Shown here: positions 22,664 through 31,042 of the stretch, piece after piece
Numbering within the stretch: position 1 is the stretch's first letter
Layout: each line of letters opens with the position of its first letter
Origin: Treponema sp.
GTDB lineage: Bacteria > Spirochaetota > Spirochaetia > Treponematales > Breznakiellaceae
NCBI GenBank assembly: GCA_031267675.1
Contig: JAIRYT010000057.1
Location: 1-32,386 of the forward strand
DNA: 32,386 bases
Reading direction: 5' to 3'
The notes under the pieces: generated by a model
Told to the model about the DNA's origin: nothing
Databases searched by the model: none
Seen by the model: only the letters and a program-made list of their open reading frames with translations
Position numbers and translations under genes: made by a program

Positions 22664-23713
22664 TCAGGAATAAATGTCCCATTCGTTCCGCAGATTCGGG
22701 TTTGTGGATTGCCGCTCGATTAAATTCATCGGCAGCTCTATTTTTTCACCTTTTATATCCGATCCGTCGTTGATAATATTAATAAGCATTCTTGCACCCT
22801 CTTCGCCCATTCGCTGCTTTGGTATGTTTACCGTCGTAAGGGACGGGTTTATTATTGAAGAAACAAAGATATTATCAAAACCGATGACCTTTACCTGATT
22901 GGGGATATCAATATTTTTTTCACACAGGGCTTTGATGGCGCCCACGGCCATAAGATCGTTCTGTGCGAATATGCCGTCAAATTCCATCGCGTTCATCAAA
23001 AACTGTTTGGTACAAAGATAACCGCTGACAATGGAACAATCTCCTGTGGTAACATAGCTGCTGGAATAGGGTATACCAGCCCGCTGCAGGGCTGCGCGAT
23101 AGCCGATCCGCCGGTCTCTTGCCCAGGCGGAAACGGAAGGCCCCGCGATGCTGGCAATTTTCCTGCAGCCCTTGTCAATAAGGTGTTGTGTCGCCATATC
23201 GCCGCCGCTGACCGCGTTCAAACTTGCGGAGGGAATGCCATACATGGTCATATCCCGCTGAATACTGACAACGGGAATCTTCTTGCTTTTGTTGTGCAGC
23301 CCCTGTAAATAGCGGAAATATTCAAAATCGTCCTCTGCGGCGATTGAATCAATGATAATTCCATCCACATAGTTGGAAATCAGGTTTTTTATATTGATTT
23401 TTTCCTGATTAAAACTAAGGTTGGTAGGAAGAAAGATGAGATTATAATTGTGCTCTTCCGCTACTTTTTGTATTCCCTTGATAACCATGGGAAAGAAAAT
23501 GCTGTCCAACTGGGAAACCACAAACCCCAGCGTCATGGTTTTTTTGCTTTTTAACGCCCTGGCTTTGACATCAACTTTGTAATTCATGGTCTGTACCACA
23601 TCCAGTACACGGGCTTCTACCGCCGGGCTTACTTTTTTTGTTTTATTTAACACATTTGACACCGTGGCGATAGACACCCCGGCCGCCATCGCCACATCTT
23701 TCATATTTACCAT
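22664..23713 (-). CDS. LacI-family transcriptional regulator
   Basis: The 349-residue repressor has the LacI HTH and hinge at its N-terminus (MKDVAMAAGVSIATVSNVLNKTKKVSP...) and a periplasmic-binding-protein-like sensor domain (about 60-340) that ends LPMNLIERQST. The hinge helix reads KARALKSKK, where ARxLxS is typical. It is divergent from the five-gene ABC/AroE-like operon, which it most likely controls in response to the transported compound. Two start codons are possible (23713 or 23704); neither has a Shine-Dalgarno sequence, and the TATAAT -10 lies only 12 bases before the first ATG. The effector is unknown. Confidence 0.92.
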   Translation of the reverse strand: MVNMKDVAMAAGVSIATVSNVLNKTKKVSPAVEARVLDVVQTMNYKVDVKARALKSKKTMTLGFVVSQLDSIFFPMVIKGIQKVAEEHNYNLIFLPTNLSFNQEKINIKNLISNYVDGIIIDSIAAEDDFEYFRYLQGLHNKSKKIPVVSIQRDMTMYGIPSASLNAVSGGDMATQHLIDKGCRKIASIAGPSVSAWARDRRIGYRAALQRAGIPYSSSYVTTGDCSIVSGYLCTKQFLMNAMEFDGIFAQNDLMAVGAIKALCEKNIDIPNQVKVIGFDNIFVSSIINPSLTTVNIPKQRMGEEGARMLINIINDGSDIKGEKIELPMNLIERQSTNPNLRNEWDIYS

Positions 23714-23725
23714 AGGTACATATAG

Positions 23726-23731
23726 ATTATA
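23726..23731 (-). promoter_or_regulatory. -10 element of the LacI-type gene
   Basis: Perfect TATAAT on the minus strand. The best -35 candidates (GCTTGT or TTGTGT) are weak or 15 bp away. Predicted transcription start is about 6 bases before the ATG. Confidence 0.5.
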
Positions 23732-23755
23732 CTATGGCGCGTAAAAACACAAGCG

Positions 23756-23796
23756 GTTAAATATATTATTTTAACTGTAAAAACACTGTATTTTAC
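23756..23796. promoter_or_regulatory. Pair of 6-N8-6 inverted repeats in the divergent regulatory region
   Basis: GTTAAA-N8-TTTAAC (23756-23775) and GTAAAA-N8-TTTTAC (23777-23796) have the same geometry, and their centres are 21 bp apart, two helical turns. They lie between the promoters of the regulator and of the ABC operon and may bind a regulator, though not of the usual CG-centred LacI shape. Confidence 0.4.
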
Positions 23797-23855
23797 TGCA
23801 TAAATAAGAAAAGTATGATAAATTTAAAAAAAATTGTTGTTTTTTACGATTTTAT

Positions 23856-23883
23856 TTGACAAAAAGGGAATTCGTGCTATCAT
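23856..23883 (+). promoter_or_regulatory. Promoter of the ABC/AroE-like operon
   Basis: TTGACA (23856-23861), 16 bp, TATCAT (23878-23883): a strong promoter. Transcription should start near 23890, and the first gene has AGGAGG (23928-23933) before its ATG. Confidence 0.8.
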
Positions 23884-23895
23884 ATCATCAAAGAT

Positions 23896-23911
23896 AGATA
23901 AACGTTTTACT
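23896..23911. promoter_or_regulatory. LacI-type operator candidate
   Basis: AGATAAAC/GTTTTACT is an imperfect 16-bp palindrome with the central CG typical of LacI-family operators and a perfect AAACGTTT core (23900-23907). It lies about 6-21 bases after the predicted start of transcription, where a bound repressor blocks RNA polymerase. Confidence 0.55.
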
Positions 23912-23939
23912 ATGGATTTTATGAATCAGGAGGAAGATT

Positions 23940-25022
23940 ATGAAACAGAGAGCGGTACGGTTTCGCATTGCGCCATTTGTTCTGCTGGCGGTATTTGGAT
24001 TGGCCGGGGGCTGTGGGGAAAAATCGGGTTCGGCTTTGAAAATTGCTGTTTTGCCCAAAATGGTTGGGGAAAATTACTGGGATGCCGTACAAACAGGCTG
24101 TGAAGAAGCGATTGTGGAGTTACAAAGCAGCGGAATCGCGGTAGAAATGATTTATGACGGTCCTCCGCAGGATCAGGCTACAAACCAGCGCCAGGCGGAA
24201 CTGCTGGAAGGCTGGATCGCCCAGGGGGTGGATGTGATTGTGGCGGCGTCTGTGGACAGCGCGGCTTTAACGCCTACCATGAGAAAAGCGAAAGAAGCGG
24301 GAATCACGGTAGTAATGTTTGACAGCGGCGTGGCGCCGGACGCGCAGGATTTGTTTATTGTACAGGTGGTTCCCGACGGTATGGGAAGAGCCGTTCTGGG
24401 AGCCGCCGCGGATCAGTTAAAAGCGAAAGGATATGGACCGGGCCGTCCTGCCAACATAGCCATGATGGGTCAGACGAGAACTGATGAAAATATCAATTCA
24501 TGGATAAACGCCGTACGCAGTCTGCTTGCGGTCGATGAATATAGCTGGATACGGCTGCAGAATGAAAATACGGACATTTATTATCCCGGCGCGGATGAGA
24601 CCCAGGTTGCCCAGACCGCGTCGACGTTGATAAGCCGCATGGGACCCGGCGCGGATCAGATACAGTGCGCTTTGGGCATGACTTCCATGACGGCTCCGGC
24701 TCTTGGCGCCGCTTATGAAGCTGCCGCGCAAAAACCGGACAAGAACAGCATTGTGCTTACCGGTGTGGCTACCCCCAATGCCCTGAACGGTTATATCATG
24801 AATGCCGAAAATCCGGTAGAAACGGGAATCCTTTGGAATTGTATGGATTTGGGGTATTTGTCCGTTATGACCGGATACCAGCTAAAGACCGGTGAGATTA
24901 AAGTTGATTCACCGTCAATTACAACGCCCCGAATGGGGACCCGCGGGATTGACGACAAGGTTATTGTTTTCAGCGAACCCATGGTCTTTAACAAAGATAT
25001 CGTTAATAACTTTAATTATTAA
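23940..25022 (+). CDS. Lipoprotein sugar-type substrate-binding protein of an ABC transporter
   Basis: This 360-residue protein captures the substrate outside the inner membrane. A signal peptide ends in LAGGC (Cys25), a relaxed spirochaete-type lipobox, so the mature protein is lipid-anchored. The body is a type I periplasmic binding protein of the ribose/AI-2/rhamnose-binding group: KIAVLPKMVGENYWDAVQTGCEEA, WIAQGVDVIVAASVDSAAL, AKEAGITVVMFDSG, and a later VVPDGMGRAVLGAAAD. The early KMVGENYW resembles the binding proteins of LsrB and RhaS type more than RbsB. A strong AGGAGG site and promoter precede it. Two hairpins at its 3' end separate it from the ATPase gene. The substrate is not evident from sequence. 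Confidence 0.9.
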   Translation: MKQRAVRFRIAPFVLLAVFGLAGGCGEKSGSALKIAVLPKMVGENYWDAVQTGCEEAIVELQSSGIAVEMIYDGPPQDQATNQRQAELLEGWIAQGVDVIVAASVDSAALTPTMRKAKEAGITVVMFDSGVAPDAQDLFIVQVVPDGMGRAVLGAAADQLKAKGYGPGRPANIAMMGQTRTDENINSWINAVRSLLAVDEYSWIRLQNENTDIYYPGADETQVAQTASTLISRMGPGADQIQCALGMTSMTAPALGAAYEAAAQKPDKNSIVLTGVATPNALNGYIMNAENPVETGILWNCMDLGYLSVMTGYQLKTGEIKVDSPSITTPRMGTRGIDDKVIVFSEPMVFNKDIVNNFNY

Positions 25023-25029
25023 CGATATC
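24996..25029. repeat. 14-bp perfect inverted repeat across the stop codon
   Basis: GATATCGTTAATAA (24996-25009) is the exact reverse complement of 25016-25029, with a CTTTAA loop. The TAA stop (25020-25022) of the binding-protein gene lies in the right arm. AT-rich, and not followed by a T-run. Confidence 0.8.
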
Positions 25030-25045
25030 CGATCACCACTTTTAA

Positions 25046-25073
25046 CGGGCTGTTTTTTGGTTAAAACAGCCCG
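25046..25073 (+). promoter_or_regulatory. Intercistronic GC-rich hairpin
   Basis: CGGGCTGTTTT (25046-25056), a 6-base loop and AAAACAGCCCG (25063-25073) give an 11-bp perfect stem. It lies between the stop of the binding-protein gene and the ribosome binding site of the ATPase gene and has no T-run after it. It probably slows 3' decay or causes partial termination, giving more binding protein than transporter. Confidence 0.7.
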
Positions 25074-25091
25074 GTATGAGGTGAAATACCG

Positions 25092-26594
25092 GTGAACAAT
25101 ACCATATTAAAGCTGCATTGTATCGTAAAGTCTTTTCCGGGAGTCACCGCTTTGGACGGAATTGATTTTGAGCTAAAAGCCGGCGAAGTTCACGCGGTAT
25201 GCGGAGAAAACGGCGCCGGAAAGTCGACGCTGATGAAGGTGATCTGCGGCGTATATCCGCCGGATTCGGGCGGAATTTTTCTGTATGGAAACAAAGAAGA
25301 TTTCAAAAGTCCCATGGATGTTTATGAAAAAGGCGTAGCTATTATTTTTCAGGAGACCAGCCTTTTTGAAGAGATGACAATACTGGAGAACGTATTTCTT
25401 GCGCACGAGATAACGACAAAAGCGGGAAAGATATTTACCGTGCTGGATTATCCGGCCATGCGTAAAAAGATAACGGAAATATTCGAACGATTAAACACCC
25501 GGCTTGACATAGACAGCCGTATTCGTGATCTGGGAATGGCCCAGAAGCAAATGGTGGAGATCGCCAAGGCCCTTACCTTTAACGCGCGGATATTAATACT
25601 TGATGAACCGACCGCGTCTTTGACGCAGAAAGAAGTAGACGCGCTTTTCGCCATCATCCGTAATCTCAGGCAGGAAGGTCTTGGTATTGTTTATATCAGC
25701 CACCGGCTCGAAGAGATATTTGATATTTGCGATCGGGTGACCGTATTACGCGACGGGCGGCGTATTTCCACAAAGGCCGTTAAAGACACAAATAAGGACG
25801 AACTTGTAGCTGACATGGCCGGTCATGTCTTAAATGCCGGCGCCCTTGCCGCCGACCGTAAAATCGGCGAAAAAATATTGTGCGTCGATCATCTTTATGA
25901 TGAGGAACGGCTTACGGATATCAATTTTTATGTAAAAAAAGGTGAAATAGTCGGTTTCGCGGGACTTTCCGGCGCCGGCCGCTCGGAATTGATGCAGACG
26001 CTCTGTGGATTCCGGAAAATCAGATCCGGAACGATTACGCTGGAGGGAAAGCAGCTGTCGTTCAGGAACTATAATGACGCGAAAAAAAACGGAATAGCGT
26101 ATGTATCCGAAGACAGGGGGAAATTCGGAGTAATATTGAAAATGAGCATAACCCAGAATATTACCCTGCCCCAATTAAGCAGCGTTTCGGTTGGGGGTAT
26201 TCTTTCCCCCGGCAAAGAGAGAAAAATGTCCAATAAATATCTGGAAGAATTGAATATAAAGGCGCCGAATACGGACTTCCTTGTTGAAAACCTTTCGGGG
26301 GGAAATCAGCAGAAGGTTTCACTTTCCAGGGCGCTGGCGTTAAAACCAAAAATTCTGATTCTGGATGAACCCACACGCGGGGTAGATGTTAATGCCAAGA
26401 TGGAGATACACAAAATAATCAGCCTGTTGACCCGCAATGATTTGACTATTTTGCTTGTATCCAGCGAATTGCCCGAATTATTGGATATATGCGACAGAAT
26501 ATATGTTTTAAAGGACGGCAGAATACGGACTTGTTTTGACAGGGAAAACGCCACACAGAAAAAAATATTAAAAGTTGCGCTTGAGGCGGTATAG
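25092..26594 (+). CDS. Double ATP-binding protein of a ribose-type sugar ABC transporter
   Basis: Two ATP-binding halves lie in one 500-residue chain, as in RbsA, MglA and LsrA. In the first half Walker A is GENGAGKST (38-46), the signature is degenerate (LGMAQKQ, 147-153), Walker B is ILILDEP (167-173) and the switch is H204. In the second half Walker A is degenerate (GLSGAGRSE, 291-299), the signature is intact (LSGGNQQ, 401-407) and Walker B is ILILDEP (421-427). This asymmetry is normal for the family: probably one site is fully active. The start is GTG, with GAGGTG 8 bases upstream. The gene drives uptake through the two permeases that follow. Confidence 0.93.
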   Translation: MNNTILKLHCIVKSFPGVTALDGIDFELKAGEVHAVCGENGAGKSTLMKVICGVYPPDSGGIFLYGNKEDFKSPMDVYEKGVAIIFQETSLFEEMTILENVFLAHEITTKAGKIFTVLDYPAMRKKITEIFERLNTRLDIDSRIRDLGMAQKQMVEIAKALTFNARILILDEPTASLTQKEVDALFAIIRNLRQEGLGIVYISHRLEEIFDICDRVTVLRDGRRISTKAVKDTNKDELVADMAGHVLNAGALAADRKIGEKILCVDHLYDEERLTDINFYVKKGEIVGFAGLSGAGRSELMQTLCGFRKIRSGTITLEGKQLSFRNYNDAKKNGIAYVSEDRGKFGVILKMSITQNITLPQLSSVSVGGILSPGKERKMSNKYLEELNIKAPNTDFLVENLSGGNQQKVSLSRALALKPKILILDEPTRGVDVNAKMEIHKIISLLTRNDLTILLVSSELPELLDICDRIYVLKDGRIRTCFDRENATQKKILKVALEAV

Positions 26595-26604
26595 AGGAAT
26601 TGAA

Positions 26605-27573
26605 TTGAGAAAACTAAAACTGGCCGGCGAAGCATATTTGGCAATACTCCTGGGCGTAATATTGTTCGCGCTTAAATTATTTGCGAATGACTTTTATAAC
26701 ATGAACAATACGATGAGCATTTTGAACCGGTTCAGCTATCTGCTTATAGCCGCCGTTGGCATGAACATGATTATTATCACATCGAATATTGATATTTCCA
26801 CAGGGGCGCTTATTTCAATAATTTGTATGGTGTTGGCGGCGGCCGGCAAGCAGGGCATTCTTATAGGGGGATTGCTTCCGATTGCCGTCGTATGCGGCAT
26901 ACTGTTGAGCCTGTTAAACGGTATTATTATTTCCGGGCTCAAGATACCGTCTATTGTCGCAACTTTGGCTACGGCCCAGCTTTTTCAGGGCGGAGTATTG
27001 TTCGTGTTTCCGGGATCAATCTATGACCTGCCGCGATCCTTTACATGGCTGTCGTTCGACGCAAAGTTATTTGGTGTAATGCCTGCGAGCGTCGTTGCAA
27101 TGCTGATTATTGCGGTACTATCCCTGGTTTTTATGCGTTATTCGCGGTTTTCGAAAAAACTGTATGCCGTTGGCAATAATTACGGCGCCGCACGGCTTGC
27201 CGGAATAAATGTAAACCGTACTGTTATCAAAACATACGCAATTGCCGGCGCGTTGTTTGGTATTGCCGCGCTTATTATTGCGACTTCCAGCAACAGGGTT
27301 ACCCCGACAATGGGCGCGGGTATCGAGATGGTTCTAATTGCGGCAGTCGTATTGGGAGGGACAAGTCCCGCGGGCGGGAAAGGCAGGATTGTTGGTACAA
27401 TTATCGGCGCGTTCATTTTGGCTATTATAACCCCCGCCATCAACTACATGAAAATCAGTCCTGACTGGTCCGATGCGGTAACCGGCGCGATTATTTTGGT
27501 CTCAATGGTTGTCAATGCGTTCAATTTTAAAAAGCGCCGAAAAATAAAAATCACCGGCAAAGGCGTATTATGA
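26605..27573 (+). CDS. ABC sugar permease 1 (RbsC/LsrC-like)
   Basis: The TTG start at 26605 is chosen because AGAGGAA lies 6 bases before it; the frame is open further upstream to 26575 inside the ATPase gene. The 322-residue protein has 8-10 membrane helices and the family blocks GMNMIIITSNIDISTGAL, LNGIIISGLKIPSIVATLATAQL, LYAVGNNYGAARLAGINV and VVLGGTSPAGGKGRIVGTIIGAF, the last containing the loop that contacts the ATPase. In this family Gly-Gly-Ile-Asp-Leu-Ser is usual at the first block; Asn-Ile-Asp-Ile-Ser here is a mild change. It overlaps the second permease gene by 4 bp (ATGA), and the two probably form a heterodimer. Confidence 0.9.
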   Translation: MRKLKLAGEAYLAILLGVILFALKLFANDFYNMNNTMSILNRFSYLLIAAVGMNMIIITSNIDISTGALISIICMVLAAAGKQGILIGGLLPIAVVCGILLSLLNGIIISGLKIPSIVATLATAQLFQGGVLFVFPGSIYDLPRSFTWLSFDAKLFGVMPASVVAMLIIAVLSLVFMRYSRFSKKLYAVGNNYGAARLAGINVNRTVIKTYAIAGALFGIAALIIATSSNRVTPTMGAGIEMVLIAAVVLGGTSPAGGKGRIVGTIIGAFILAIITPAINYMKISPDWSDAVTGAIILVSMVVNAFNFKKRRKIKITGKGVL

Positions 27574-28544
27574 TTGCGTTAAAAAAACGGAAATTCGAAT
27601 TTAGCTATAATTACGCGCTTTTGATAATATTGGCGGCGTGCGTGCTGTTTATTTCTTCCCAAAATCCCGTATTTTTAAAATCAGGATATCTTTTGAATGT
27701 TGTGGTAAAGAATTCGGTGGAAATAGGCTTAATGGCCTTTGCGGCCACCTTTGTTATCATTACCGGCGGAATTGATCTTAGTTGTGGTACCGCGATGATT
27801 TTATGCGCGGTAACCGGCGGAATCACCGCCATGCAGATAAACAGCGCCGCCGGGCTGCTGGTAACGCTCTGCATGGGTGTAATCTGCGGTCTGCTTAACG
27901 GCGTGACTATCGCCATAGTAAAAGTGCCTCCCATGGTAACGACTCTTTCTACGATGTTTTTATATATGGGAATTGCCCGGGGTATTACAAAAGGCGACAG
28001 CGTATATACTTTTGACGCCAGTACCTTTTTGGGAAATGCGGTGATTTTCAGGGTTCCCGTTCAGATATGGATTGGTATTATTATGGCTGTTTTGTTTTGT
28101 GTGCTGCTGCACAATTCTTCTTACGGACGCAGAATATATGCCGTTGGATTGAATGAGAACGCCGCCAGATATGCCGGTATTAATACGCCCGGCGCCGTTA
28201 TATGCGCGTATACCCTTTGCGGTTTAATGGCAGGATTGGCTGCGCTGATTTGGCTTGGACGCTTCAACGCCGTAAAATATGACGCCGGCGCCGTCATGCA
28301 TCTTAGGGTAATTACCGTGGTAGTTCTTGGGGGAACAAGTATCGCCGGAGGAATAGGAGATATGCGGGGCACAATACTTGCCACGCTCATTCTTGCCACA
28401 TTGAACAGCGGCCTTACCGTACTCAATATCCCTGTTAATACCCAGACGGTCGTACAGGGAACCGTGCTTTTGCTGAGCCTGATAGTGTTTGAACTTTTAA
28501 AGCGAAAAATGCCGGCAAAGAAACGGGCCGAGCGCATGTTTTAA
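27570..28544 (+). CDS. ABC sugar permease 2 (RbsC/LsrD-like)
   Basis: The 324-residue membrane protein is homologous to its neighbour: FVIITGGIDLSCGTAMIL, LNGVTIAIVKVPPMVTTLSTMFLYMGIARGIT, IYAVGLNENAARYAGINTPG and VVLGGTSIAGGIGDMRGTILATLIL. The GGIDLS block is canonical here, unlike in permease 1. Two distinct permeases plus one binding protein and one double ATPase is the LsrACDB-type layout, whereas ribose systems usually have one permease. Its ATG overlaps the previous stop. A basic C-terminal tail (KRKMPAKKRAERMF) follows the last helix. A 29-bp gap separates it from the AroE-like gene. Confidence 0.9.
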   Translation: MIALKKRKFEFSYNYALLIILAACVLFISSQNPVFLKSGYLLNVVVKNSVEIGLMAFAATFVIITGGIDLSCGTAMILCAVTGGITAMQINSAAGLLVTLCMGVICGLLNGVTIAIVKVPPMVTTLSTMFLYMGIARGITKGDSVYTFDASTFLGNAVIFRVPVQIWIGIIMAVLFCVLLHNSSYGRRIYAVGLNENAARYAGINTPGAVICAYTLCGLMAGLAALIWLGRFNAVKYDAGAVMHLRVITVVVLGGTSIAGGIGDMRGTILATLILATLNSGLTVLNIPVNTQTVVQGTVLLLSLIVFELLKRKMPAKKRAERMF

Positions 28545-28573
28545 TAAAAATTATATCGCAAGGAAGGAAAGAA

Positions 28574-29431
28574 GTGAGAAAAAGCTATCGTGATGAATTA
28601 GTTGGCGTGTTTGGAACGCCCATAGACGAGAATCCGACAGTGGTAATACAGGAAGCCGCGTTTAAAGCCCTGAATTTGCCGTTCCGTTATCTTACCATTG
28701 AAGTACGTCCCGAGGATTTGGAAAAAGCAATAGACGGGTTACGGGCGATGAATATGAAGGGCATAAATATCACCATGCCGCATAAAACAAAGGTATTGCA
28801 ATATTTGGATTACATCGCCGGCGACGCGAGGTTAATGGGCGCCGTAAACACAATTTATGTGAAGGATAAAAAATTGTACGGCGAAAATACCGACGGCAAG
28901 GGTTTTTTACTTTCGTTAAAAAACGGGGGAGTAGACACCGTCGGCAAAAAAGTTGTTCTTTTGGGCGCAGGTGGAGTCGCCAGGGCGATGTCGGTAGAAT
29001 TGGCCGGGGCCGGAGTTTCGCAGATTACCATTGTAAATATTGAAAGGGAACAGGGACAGGAACTTGTCACCCTGTTGAACGAAAATACTTCCATAAAAGC
29101 AAATTTTGTATTTTGGGATACGGAATACAAAGTACCCGAAGATACGGATATGCTCATTAACGGTACTTCTGTTGGCTTGTATCCAAACACAAATCAGAAA
29201 CCGAATATTGACTATAGCACGATTAAAAGGAATATGATTGTATGCGATGTCATCCCAAACCATCCTCATACCCTGTTTATCCGGGAAGCCGAAAAACGCG
29301 GCTGCAGAACATTTGACGGACTTACCATGATTGTAAATCAGGGAGTGCTGGGTTTTCGTTTTTGGACGGGAATGGATGCACCGGTGGATGTTATGATGGA
29401 CGCGTTGAAAAAGGAATTCGGGATTATTTGA
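28574..29431 (+). CDS. Shikimate/quinate dehydrogenase-like oxidoreductase with altered substrate site
   Basis: The fold is that of AroE: catalytic K71 in MPHKTKV, N92 in GAVNT, D107 in NTDGKGF, a Rossmann GAGGVA (131-136) and the C-terminal NQGVLGFRFWTG. However, the N-terminal motif that holds the shikimate carboxylate (HSxSP in AroE) reads ENPTV here, so the two serines become Asn20 and Thr22. After the second Rossmann strand VNIEREQ places an acidic residue (E157) where NADP-using AroE has Asn-Arg-Thr, which suggests NAD. It is the last gene of an ABC-transporter operon. A catabolic dehydrogenase for an imported cyclic polyol or quinate-like acid is therefore more likely than the biosynthetic enzyme. 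It has a GTG start with GGAAGGAAAG upstream and 285 residues, normal length. Confidence 0.82.
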   Translation: MRKSYRDELVGVFGTPIDENPTVVIQEAAFKALNLPFRYLTIEVRPEDLEKAIDGLRAMNMKGINITMPHKTKVLQYLDYIAGDARLMGAVNTIYVKDKKLYGENTDGKGFLLSLKNGGVDTVGKKVVLLGAGGVARAMSVELAGAGVSQITIVNIEREQGQELVTLLNENTSIKANFVFWDTEYKVPEDTDMLINGTSVGLYPNTNQKPNIDYSTIKRNMIVCDVIPNHPHTLFIREAEKRGCRTFDGLTMIVNQGVLGFRFWTGMDAPVDVMMDALKKEFGII

Positions 29432-29468
29432 TTTGATTTGCGGTAGAGAAGATTAGACCCGCCGTAAA

Positions 29469-29502
29469 TTAACCGCAAAGACCCGGCGGCCTTTGCGGTT
29501 AA
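29469..29502. terminator. Probable bidirectional terminator between convergent genes
   Basis: TTAACCGCAAAG (29469-29480) and its exact reverse complement (29491-29502) form a 12-bp stem with a 10-base GC-rich loop. It lies between the convergent AroE-like and GntP genes. T-runs are short on both strands (TTT after the stem on the minus strand), so efficiency is uncertain. Confidence 0.6.
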
Positions 29503-29524
29503 AAATTCCCCTGAACGGATACTG

Positions 29525-30928
29525 CTATAAAATCAGGCTTAGCACAAAAATACCGGCCATGGCGCAGATACCTTCTATCAATGTCGCCATTGTCTGGGTT
29601 TTGTAGCCCTGGTCGGGAGTCATGTTGCCAAAGTTGGTAACAACCCAGAAATAGGAGTCGTTTGCGTGCGACACGGTCATCGCGCCCGCGCCTATCGCCA
29701 TTACCGTTAAGGCGATGCGAACCGGCGATTCCAGTCCCAGCACCCCAAGAAGCGGCGCGACAATTCCAGCCGTGGTAACCAGGGCCACCGTCGAGGAACC
29801 CTGCGCCGTTTTAAGGATCGCCGAAAGAATAAAGGGAAAGAAGATGCCGATAGTGGCGATTGACTGCGCGTTGGCGGTAATGTAACTTACCAGCGAGGTA
29901 GAAGCGATTACCCGGCCCAGTACGCCGCCCGCGGCGGTAATAAAGAGAATGGGACCGGCAATCTTGAGCGTCTCGTTCGTGGTCTCGTAGAATTTATCAA
30001 GTTTTTTTGCGGCGGCCATTTGATAGACCGCAAAAAGGACGCCCGCGCCAAGCGCGATAATGGGGGTTCCCAGGAAGCTCCATATCTGCAGGGGGAGCCC
30101 GGTAAATTTTGCCATTGACGCAATTGAACCCATCGCCATAAGCAAAATTGGCACGACGATTGGCGCCAGCGAAATAAATCCGTTGGGGAGCGTTCCATAT
30201 TCGGCTATTAGTTCCTCGTAGCTTTTTGAGGATTCAAGCAGTTCCTTGTCTTCGTTTGACTGCACCTTTTTACCGATAGCCTGGGAAAAGAGGATGGACC
30301 CAATAAGAGCCGGTATGGAAACAAGCGCGCCCAATCCCATAACAAGCAGCAAATGGGTTCCTGCGGCTTCGGCGCCGCCAAAGAGGGTGTTGGCCGCCGC
30401 GATGGGCCCCGGCGTAGGGGGAATAAACACGTGCGACGCGTAGAGTCCGGTGGAAAGCGCGACCGTCATCGCCACCGAACTTACCTTTGTCCGCTTGACC
30501 AGCGCTTTACGAATGGGGTCCAGAATTACAAAACCCGAGTCGCAGAATACGGGAATGGATACAACCCAGCCCATGATCTGCATCGCGAGCACCGGGTGTT
30601 TTGGCCCCAGCGCTTTTACGACCATTTCTGCAAGCTTAAAAGCCGCTCCTGTTACTTCAAGAATCGTGCCGATAAGCGCGCCAAGGATGATGACGATACC
30701 AATGCTCGTAAAGGTACCCGAAAAGCCCGCGCCGATTACATTGGCAATGCCCTGGGTAACTTTGCCGTCTTCGCCTGTTACATTTACCAGCGGAATTCCC
30801 GCAGCAAGTCCAAAAAGCAGCGACACCGCCATAATCGCCAGAAACGGATGAATCTTGAATTTGGAAATAGCAAGAATCATTACGATAATGGTGACTACAA
30901 AGAGACCGATTAGTACGGAACCTGTCAT
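29525..30928 (-). CDS. GntP-family gluconate/organic acid:H+ symporter
   Basis: The protein of 467 residues (start at MTGSVLIGLF, with GGAGG at 5-6 bases; an ATG four codons earlier would bury that site) has about 12 membrane helices. Family blocks visible are AISKFKIHPFLAIMAVSLLFGLAAGIP, IGIVIILGALIGTILEVTGAA, IPVFCDSGFVILDPIRKAL, LSTGLYASHVFIPPTPGPIAAA and AQGSSTVALVTTAGI. GntP members take up gluconate, fructuronate, glycerate and related sugar acids; the exact substrate cannot be told. It converges with the ABC/AroE-like operon and is a separate transcription unit, with only a weak promoter candidate (TTGCAC, 17 bp, TACCAT at 31001-30973). Confidence 0.9.
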   Translation of the reverse strand: MTGSVLIGLFVVTIIVMILAISKFKIHPFLAIMAVSLLFGLAAGIPLVNVTGEDGKVTQGIANVIGAGFSGTFTSIGIVIILGALIGTILEVTGAAFKLAEMVVKALGPKHPVLAMQIMGWVVSIPVFCDSGFVILDPIRKALVKRTKVSSVAMTVALSTGLYASHVFIPPTPGPIAAANTLFGGAEAAGTHLLLVMGLGALVSIPALIGSILFSQAIGKKVQSNEDKELLESSKSYEELIAEYGTLPNGFISLAPIVVPILLMAMGSIASMAKFTGLPLQIWSFLGTPIIALGAGVLFAVYQMAAAKKLDKFYETTNETLKIAGPILFITAAGGVLGRVIASTSLVSYITANAQSIATIGIFFPFILSAILKTAQGSSTVALVTTAGIVAPLLGVLGLESPVRIALTVMAIGAGAMTVSHANDSYFWVVTNFGNMTPDQGYKTQTMATLIEGICAMAGIFVLSLIL

Positions 30929-31042
30929 AAAAGCCTCCAATTTTTTTTAACTCCGTTTACAACGGGTACCCCATGGTATGCTTTTGGCGGAACTTGTGCA
31001 AGATACCGTACGGCGATTCATTTTCTCTTTTTTCTATCCTTT

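Noticed and set aside
28574-29431. Housekeeping shikimate dehydrogenase of the aromatic pathway
   Set aside because: The HSxSP substrate motif is replaced and the gene is the last of a transporter operon, so I kept the broader family call and left the gene symbol empty.
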